Assembly (NCBI GenBank): GCA_015257455.1
Contig: JABZKD010000005.1
Coordinates: forward strand, 6,150-70,149
Length of the DNA stretch: 64,000 bases
Reading direction: 5' to 3'
DNA from: Nanosynbacter sp.
GTDB taxonomy: Bacteria > Patescibacteriota > Saccharimonadia > Saccharimonadales > Saccharimonadaceae
The notes beneath the pieces were generated by a model, which did no database searches, was not told the DNA's origin, and saw nothing but the letters and a program-made list of their open reading frames with translations. How positions within the stretch are numbered: position 1 is the stretch's first letter; each line of letters begins with the position of its first letter. This document shows positions 59,272-64,000 of this stretch, piece after piece. The position numbers and the translations under genes are program-made.

Positions 59272-60885
59272 TTAATACATACCTCCGCCCATGGCTTCTG
59301 GTTCGGATTTTTCTGGAATATCGACAATGAGGGCGCCCATAGTGATGGCAGTGGCCGAAATACTAATGGCGTTCTGAACAGCTTCGCGAGTCACACGCGC
59401 TGGGTCAATTACGCCGGCTTTCTTCAAATCTTGCAAGCCTTTTTCTGGTTGCATGACGTTAATACCAAAGCCAGGTTTAGCTTTTTCAACTTCAGAAAGG
59501 AGAGCTTGAGAATTCAAACCAGCATTTTCGGTGATGTGAATAAATGGAGCTTTAAGAGCGTTCTTCACAATCTTAGCACCGAGATCAGAATCATCTAAGG
59601 TGTTTGCAAGATTGACTAGAGTGACACCGCCACCAGCCACAATTCCTTCATCAAGGGCAGCCTTCGTGGCGGCGACGGCATCATCGACACGATACTTTTT
59701 CTCGTCGATTTCAGTTTCGGTAGCACCACCAACTTTAATCACCGCAACCTTACCAAGAAGAGCGGCGGCACGCTTGTTGAATTGTTCACGGTCGTAATCA
59801 GAGGTGGCAAGATTGGCTTGAGATTTAATCAATTCAATACGAGCCTTAACTTCCTTACTATCGCCATTACCACTAATAATGGTTGATTCATCCTTGGTGG
59901 CAATAATTTTCTTGGCAGAACCTAAAAGATCAAGATCAGCATCTTCAAGCTTCATGCCACGTTCCTCGGAGATAACAGTGGCACCAGTGAGGACAGCGAT
60001 GTCTTCCAGAATTTCCTTACGGCGGTCACCAAAGGCAGGAGCTTTCAAGACAAGAGTATTAAAGACGCCCTTAAGCTTATTCAAGACGAGGAGTGAGAGA
60101 GCTTCCCCGCTAACTTCTTCGGCAATAATCACAAGATCTTTGCGACCAGATTGCATGACTTTTTCAAGAATTGGCAGGATTTCATTATTGGAAGAAATTT
60201 TCTTATCGGTGAGGAGAATGAGAGGCTTATCAAAAATCGCTTCTTGACGATTCACGTCAGTGACGAAGAATGGAGAGCTATAACCCTTGTCATAGCTGAA
60301 ACCTTCGACGATTTCCTGCTCCATTTCGAGACCTTGACCTGGCTCAACAGTCACCACGCCGTCTTTACCGATTTTAGAAATCACGCCAGCAATCAATTCA
60401 CCGATGGCGGCATCACCAGCGGAAATAGTGGCAACTTCGGTGATTTTCTTGCTATCACCAGTAATTTGCTCGGCAGACTGATTAATTTTTTCGACGATTT
60501 CTGCGCCAGCTTTTTCGATACCAGCACGCAGCTCCATTGGATTAACACCGGCGGTAATCAGTTTATTAGCTTCACTTAGAATATTATAGGTGAGGACAGT
60601 AACGGTAGTGGTACCGTCACCAGCCACCTTATTAAGCTTCTGAGCGGCGGACTTGATTAGCTTGGCGCCGACCTGCTCGCCAAGATTAGCTTCCGTACTG
60701 CCAAGATCGACCGCTTCAGCGACGGTCACACCATCGTGAGTGATGGTTGGGTTGCCATAAGATTTTTCGATCACCACGTTTTGACCCTTAGGACCAAAAG
60801 TAACTTTCACGGCGTCATAAAGTTGCTTGGCGCCGCTCAAGATTTTTTCACGAGATTCTTGTGCATAAAAAATTTTCTTTGCCAT
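59272..60885 (-). CDS. groEL: Chaperonin GroEL (Hsp60)
   Basis: Chaperonin of 537 residues forming the double-ring folding chamber with GroES. KVTFGPKGQNVVIEKSYGNP and ITHDGVTVA near the start, VAGDGTTTVTVL (about 84-95) of the ATP site, and the C-terminal GGGMY tail are typical. AAGGAGAA precedes the ATG, eight bases after the groES stop. It is the second gene of the CIRCE-controlled groESL operon. Confidence 0.98.
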   Translation of the reverse strand: MAKKIFYAQESREKILSGAKQLYDAVKVTFGPKGQNVVIEKSYGNPTITHDGVTVAEAVDLGSTEANLGEQVGAKLIKSAAQKLNKVAGDGTTTVTVLTYNILSEANKLITAGVNPMELRAGIEKAGAEIVEKINQSAEQITGDSKKITEVATISAGDAAIGELIAGVISKIGKDGVVTVEPGQGLEMEQEIVEGFSYDKGYSSPFFVTDVNRQEAIFDKPLILLTDKKISSNNEILPILEKVMQSGRKDLVIIAEEVSGEALSLLVLNKLKGVFNTLVLKAPAFGDRRKEILEDIAVLTGATVISEERGMKLEDADLDLLGSAKKIIATKDESTIISGNGDSKEVKARIELIKSQANLATSDYDREQFNKRAAALLGKVAVIKVGGATETEIDEKKYRVDDAVAATKAALDEGIVAGGGVTLVNLANTLDDSDLGAKIVKNALKAPFIHITENAGLNSQALLSEVEKAKPGFGINVMQPEKGLQDLKKAGVIDPARVTREAVQNAISISATAITMGALIVDIPEKSEPEAMGGGMY

Positions 60886-60893
60886 AATTCTCC

Positions 60894-61154
60894 TTATTTA
60901 ATAATTGCTAAAATATCCTCTTCACGAACGATGAGATATTCTTGTGATTCAAATTTCACATCGGTGGTAGAGTATTCTTTGAAAATAATTTTGTCACCGG
61001 CTTTGACATTTTTGACATCTGGACCAACGGATTCAACGATGGCGTAGGCTGGTTTTTCATTTTGATGACCAGCGAGAAGAATTCCAGATGCAGTCTTTTC
61101 AGCAGGCTCTGCTTTTTTTGCAACGACACGGTCACTTAGTGGATGTAGTATCAT
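60894..61154 (-). CDS. groES: Co-chaperonin GroES (Hsp10)
   Basis: Co-chaperonin of 86 residues that caps GroEL. HPLSDRVVAKKAEPAEKTAS then GILLAG is the N-terminal strand and mobile loop, and KAGDKIIFKEYSTTDVKFES with YLIVREEDILAIIK ends the protein. It is slightly shorter than the usual 94-97. AGGAGGAAT precedes the ATG. Expression should be repressed by HrcA through the CIRCE element upstream. Confidence 0.97.
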   Translation of the reverse strand: MILHPLSDRVVAKKAEPAEKTASGILLAGHQNEKPAYAIVESVGPDVKNVKAGDKIIFKEYSTTDVKFESQEYLIVREEDILAIIK

Positions 61155-61182
61155 ATTCCTCCTGTTTGATGGTTATATATCT

Positions 61183-61210
61183 ATTGTAGTCAAAAAATTA
61201 GCACTGTCAA
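61183..61210 (-). promoter_or_regulatory. groESL promoter
   Basis: TTGACA (61205-61210) and TACAAT (61183-61188) on the minus strand, 16-base spacer. The -35 box overlaps the CIRCE element. Confidence 0.8.
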
Positions 61211-61224
61211 GCTTTGAGTGCTAA
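61198..61224. promoter_or_regulatory. CIRCE operator of groESL (HrcA site)
   Basis: TTAGCACTG, nine bases, GAGTGCTAA: one mismatch to consensus. Confidence 0.93.
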
Positions 61225-61268
61225 TTATCGCAAAAATCCAGTGTGGTATAATTTAGTAAAGAGGTATT

Positions 61269-62585
61269 ATGAAAATTAAAACATTTTTGATGGATAATTT
61301 ACCGGATTATAATCGCCTAGTGATTCCCTATCATCTGGGAAAAGCAGTGCTAGCGGCAGAAAAATATCATTTTCCGGGTAAGAAAATGCGTGTGATCGCA
61401 GTAACAGGAACTAATGGCAAGACTTCCACCTGCTTTCTGATTTGGAAGATGCTAAACCATGCGGGTTATAAAACTGGACTGATGACGACAGTGGCTTGGG
61501 GAGTAGATAAGCTGGAAGAACAGATCGAGCATATGACGACAGTGGATGCGGAAACGCTAAATTATCGCATGAATGAGATTGAAAAACAGGGGGCAGAATT
61601 CTTAGTACTGGAAGTCACATCGCACGCTTTAGCGCAACATCGAATTTTCGGGGTGCCAATCGAAATTGCAGTGGAGACCAATGTGACCCACGAACACCTT
61701 GATTATCACAAAACTTTCGAAAATTACCGCGCCACAAAGGCAAAATTATTCAAAATGGCGAAGGCGGGCGTAATTAATGAAGATGACGGCTCCTGGTTAT
61801 ACTTCGCCACGAAAGTTTCAAATTATATCACATATGGTATAAAACACGGGATGTTGCAAGCAGAGGAAGTGGAAGAATCAGCCAGTGGCGTGAAATATAT
61901 CGTGAATCCAAACACGCGTGGGATTAATCATCAATGGAAAAACACCACGAAGTTACCACGTTTCAAAATCGAAACTCAAATTCCGGGAACTTTCACGGTT
62001 TATAATTCCCTGGCCGCTACAGCAGTGGGGTTGATTCTCGGACTTTCAGAAGAGCAAATTCATGATGGTATATACAGCCTAGAGTCAGTCGAAGGACGAA
62101 TGAATCGCATCGATGAGGGGCAAGATTTTACCGCGATTGTGGACTATGCACACACGCCGGATGCATTCTTAAAAGTCTTCGAAGCAATCAAATCCGCGCG
62201 CACAGAGAAAACCAAGGTAATTTCCCTGTTTGGCGGGGCGGGACGACGCGACGAATCGACACGTGAAGAGCGCGGAGAGATTGGGGCAAAAAATAGTGAC
62301 TACATCGTGATAACCGAAGATGATTCCCGTGACGAAGATCCACAGATAATTATGGAAGAATTTGCGAGAGGCGCCGAAAAGCAGGGGTTCGTGCACGAGA
62401 AAAATCTTTTCTTGATTCAAGATAGAAAGGAAGCCATCCGTAAGGCTCTGAGTTTGGCGAAAAAGAACGATATTGTATTAGTGCTGGGCAAGGGTCACGA
62501 AAAAACCATTCTAAGGGGAGACAAGGCGGTGCCTTTCGAAGATATTAAAGTGACTAGTCAGTTGCTAAAAGAGATGCAAAAGTAG
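61269..62585 (+). CDS. MurE-like ligase lacking the N-terminal substrate domain
   Basis: Mur ligase of 438 residues closest to MurE, which adds the third residue of the peptidoglycan stem peptide. AVTGTNGKTST (45-54) is the ATP site, LEVTSHALAQHRIFG and NVTHEHLDYHKTFENYRATK are the central MurE blocks, and VDYAHTPDAFLKV and LGKGHEKT lie in the C-terminal domain. The usual N-terminal domain of about 90 residues is reduced to about 40. The residue-selecting motif, DNPR in diaminopimelate enzymes, reads DDSR (351-354), so the amino acid added is uncertain. TATAAT and an AGAGG site precede the ATG. Confidence 0.82.
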   Translation: MKIKTFLMDNLPDYNRLVIPYHLGKAVLAAEKYHFPGKKMRVIAVTGTNGKTSTCFLIWKMLNHAGYKTGLMTTVAWGVDKLEEQIEHMTTVDAETLNYRMNEIEKQGAEFLVLEVTSHALAQHRIFGVPIEIAVETNVTHEHLDYHKTFENYRATKAKLFKMAKAGVINEDDGSWLYFATKVSNYITYGIKHGMLQAEEVEESASGVKYIVNPNTRGINHQWKNTTKLPRFKIETQIPGTFTVYNSLAATAVGLILGLSEEQIHDGIYSLESVEGRMNRIDEGQDFTAIVDYAHTPDAFLKVFEAIKSARTEKTKVISLFGGAGRRDESTREERGEIGAKNSDYIVITEDDSRDEDPQIIMEEFARGAEKQGFVHEKNLFLIQDRKEAIRKALSLAKKNDIVLVLGKGHEKTILRGDKAVPFEDIKVTSQLLKEMQK

Positions 62586-62601
62586 CAAGTAGTAAAAATA
62601 A

Positions 62602-62628
62602 AAAAAGACACCGTGAAGGTGTCTTTTT
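62602..62628. terminator. Bidirectional terminator
   Basis: AAAAAGACACC / GGTGTCTTTTT stem with a five-base loop between two convergent Mur ligase genes. Confidence 0.9.
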
Positions 62629-62630
62629 GA

Positions 62631-63368
62631 TTATTCAGTTTCTTCCTGATTAACTTCGAAATCAGCAATACCGTTAATGATGTGCTCTTTTGAAAGATTG
62701 AGAGCTTGGCCGATGGTGGCGGCACAAGCCATGTAGGAAATATTCGGTTCCCCAGTGAGGAAGGAGGCAACATTGAAGCGATAACCGTGATAGTTTAATT
62801 CAGCTTCCGAGCCTTTCTTATAAAGCTTACTATTTTCAATACGCAAATCTGAATTATAGTCCGTACCGTAGGTTAAGGTATTGGTTACACCCTTGAAGAC
62901 CGCAAAATCAAGATAATGACGGTCGTCACGATTAAGCACGACTGAATCTGGATTCATGGAGAATAAAGTATTTTCGGCTTCGAGATATTCCTCAGCAGTG
63001 AGGTCAGAAAGACTGGCTGGGACAAAATCCGTCAAAGCAGCGACCTGAATTGGCATCTTATAAAAGACATCCTTACGTAAAGAATGGGCTGGAGCGGTCA
63101 AAACCAGATAATCGACATCAGCCTTCCAAGCATCCTTGATAAATTTATAAAGATTACCAACCCTAATTTCCTCGTCAGAAGCTAAGATTGCTGGGCGGAA
63201 ACCAGCCTGCTTCAACATGTAGTAAACATAATAAGCGGTCACAGTTTTACCGGTGGTACCAGTGACACAAATAATTTTAAGGTCCTTCAAAATTTTTTCG
63301 TAATAGTGTGCGAGAAGTCTAACCTTGAGACTCTTCGGACGGGATTTGAGATTTGCTGCATTGTCCAT
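62631..63368 (-). CDS. Truncated Mur ligase homologue (central domain only)
   Basis: Protein of 245 residues that corresponds to the ATP-binding central domain of Mur ligases. ICVTGTTGKTVTAYYVYYML (33-52) is the P-loop, followed by VDYLVLTAPAHSL, ALTDFVPASLSDLTAEEYLE and VVLNRDDRHYLDFA. The N-terminal substrate domain and the C-terminal amino-acid domain are missing, yet the frame is intact. TATATT with TGG before it (63375-63383, minus strand) is six bases before the ATG, so it seems expressed. It faces the MurE-like gene. It may act as a regulator or partial enzyme; no reaction can be named. Confidence 0.7.
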   Translation of the reverse strand: MDNAANLKSRPKSLKVRLLAHYYEKILKDLKIICVTGTTGKTVTAYYVYYMLKQAGFRPAILASDEEIRVGNLYKFIKDAWKADVDYLVLTAPAHSLRKDVFYKMPIQVAALTDFVPASLSDLTAEEYLEAENTLFSMNPDSVVLNRDDRHYLDFAVFKGVTNTLTYGTDYNSDLRIENSKLYKKGSEAELNYHGYRFNVASFLTGEPNISYMACAATIGQALNLSKEHIINGIADFEVNQEETE

Positions 63369-63394
63369 ATCTTAAATATACCACAGTTCGGGGC

Positions 63395-63433
63395 AAAAAA
63401 ATAAAACCAGAGATGAATTCTGGTTTTATTTAT
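63395..63433 (-). terminator. Terminator of the 63460 gene
   Basis: AATAAAACCAGA / TCTGGTTTTATT stem and T7 on the minus strand. Confidence 0.85.
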
Positions 63434-63459
63434 TCAGTTTGATTTTATTTAGTTTGATT

Positions 63460-64000
63460 TTAGCGCCAAAGTGAATCTAAAGTATTTAAGCTATCCACGA
63501 TACTATTAGTACTGCTTTTAATCAAAGATGCAGTAATAAGGGTAATAGCAAGGGCGATGATAGCGGCAACGAAAATATTAACGATAACCTTCTTATCTTC
63601 CTTAAGCTCAAGTTCTGCGCTCATAGCTTCGTAAACTACGAGACCAGAGAAAATCATACCAGCATAGCCAATGGCACCAGCAATCGGAGCAGAAACATTC
63701 AAAATAAGCGGTGAAATCAGGCTAGTGGTAAGGATCCAACCGAAGGAAGCGACAGAAACGATGGTAACTAAGCGGAAATAATTCAACTCAGTTTTCTTCA
63801 TAATGAGACCAGCGAGATAGTAAATACCAGCAATGGCAGCAATAGTAGCTAGAACGATCAAGAAATTACCGATGGTGTTTTGGAACCAATCGAATTTATT
63901 TAAGAGACTAAAATCAAGACCGGCTTTCTTGGTACCAAAAAGTGAAGCTGGACGAGAAACGGTTCTAAAAATAGCAAAAATTAAATTAAAGACCGTGTAG
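63460..64000 (-). CDS. Membrane protein, 5' end beyond the window
   Basis: The frame is open to the window edge; about 179 residues are visible. The first visible part is VFNLIFAIFRTVSRPASLFG, then FDWFQNTIGNFLIVLATIAA. Five hydrophobic segments can be counted. An acidic/basic loop (SAELELKEDKKVI) separates the last two, and the end is SIVDSLNTLDSLWR. No family is recognised. A strong terminator follows. A frame starting inside at a TTG (63861) is not the true start because coding continues upstream in the same frame. Confidence 0.65.
   Translation of the reverse strand, partial: YTVFNLIFAIFRTVSRPASLFGTKKAGLDFSLLNKFDWFQNTIGNFLIVLATIAAIAGIYYLAGLIMKKTELNYFRLVTIVSVASFGWILTTSLISPLILNVSAPIAGAIGYAGMIFSGLVVYEAMSAELELKEDKKVIVNIFVAAIIALAITLITASLIKSSTNSIVDSLNTLDSLWR

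Noticed and set aside
61269..62585. Cyanophycin synthetase C-terminal domain instead of MurE
   Set aside because: The central blocks and overall length fit MurE-like ligases better, and the N-terminal ATP-grasp part of cyanophycin synthetase is absent.

Overview
The window looks like part of a small host-associated genome of the Candidate Phyla Radiation, most likely Candidatus Saccharibacteria (TM7). This rests on gene content recognised by eye, not on a search. The signs are type IV pilus genes, BspA-like (DUF285) surface proteins, a lean set of peptidoglycan and chaperone genes, many secreted proteins of unknown family, and little biosynthesis. TGA is used as a normal stop (for example in the ATP-binding gene ending at 6977 and in murC ending at 45344). 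That argues against the UGA-glycine code of SR1 and Gracilibacteria. There is no rRNA, CRISPR array, intact transposon or intact prophage.

Layout. 1-1.6 kb: prepilin peptidase (cut by the window edge) and a prepilin. 1.6-8 kb: uracil-DNA glycosylase, a heterodimeric ABC exporter and an ABC-2 transporter. 8-11.5 kb: two tandem DUF285 repeat proteins, one with a G10 tract at its 5' end. 11.7-16.4 kb: tRNA-Arg, a phosphoesterase, a methyltransferase, the lipid II flippase MurJ and an HD protein. 16.5-20.9 kb: two secreted proteins of unknown family (1101 and 298 aa). 21-27.9 kb: a more accessory stretch with nucleotidyltransferase-like, ASCH, Nudix, CYTH, radical SAM and TylF-like genes around core ftsH and a rearranged tRNA-Pro locus. 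28-33.9 kb: dnaK with CIRCE, a Cys-repeat surface protein, a divergent membrane/flavoprotein operon and initiator tRNA. 34-38.9 kb: an operon of pilin-like proteins. 39-44.4 kb: a DUF1704-like metallopeptidase, several orphans, a Nudix protein, tRNA-Ile2 followed by a hairpin array, and a DivIC-like protein. 44.5-57.7 kb: murC, glmM, a short pta, a polysaccharide cluster and glmS. 57.7-64 kb: a histidine phosphatase, groESL with CIRCE, a murE-like gene, a truncated Mur ligase and a partial membrane protein.

The recurring theme is the cell surface. GlmS and GlmM feed amino-sugar synthesis, MurC, MurE-like and MurJ build and flip peptidoglycan precursors, and the 50-55 kb cluster makes a surface glycan. 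Pili and large secreted proteins would act in contact with a host. Heat-shock genes share CIRCE operators that overlap consensus promoters. At least a dozen genes have an extended -10 box only 6-9 bases before the start codon, which predicts leaderless mRNAs. The most unusual non-coding features are two long hairpins with different stems but one conserved tip (6005-6085, 59141-59220), a repeated hairpin array directly after the CCA end of tRNA-Ile2 (43331-43537), and a partly duplicated and inverted tRNA-Pro 3' region (24452-24717).
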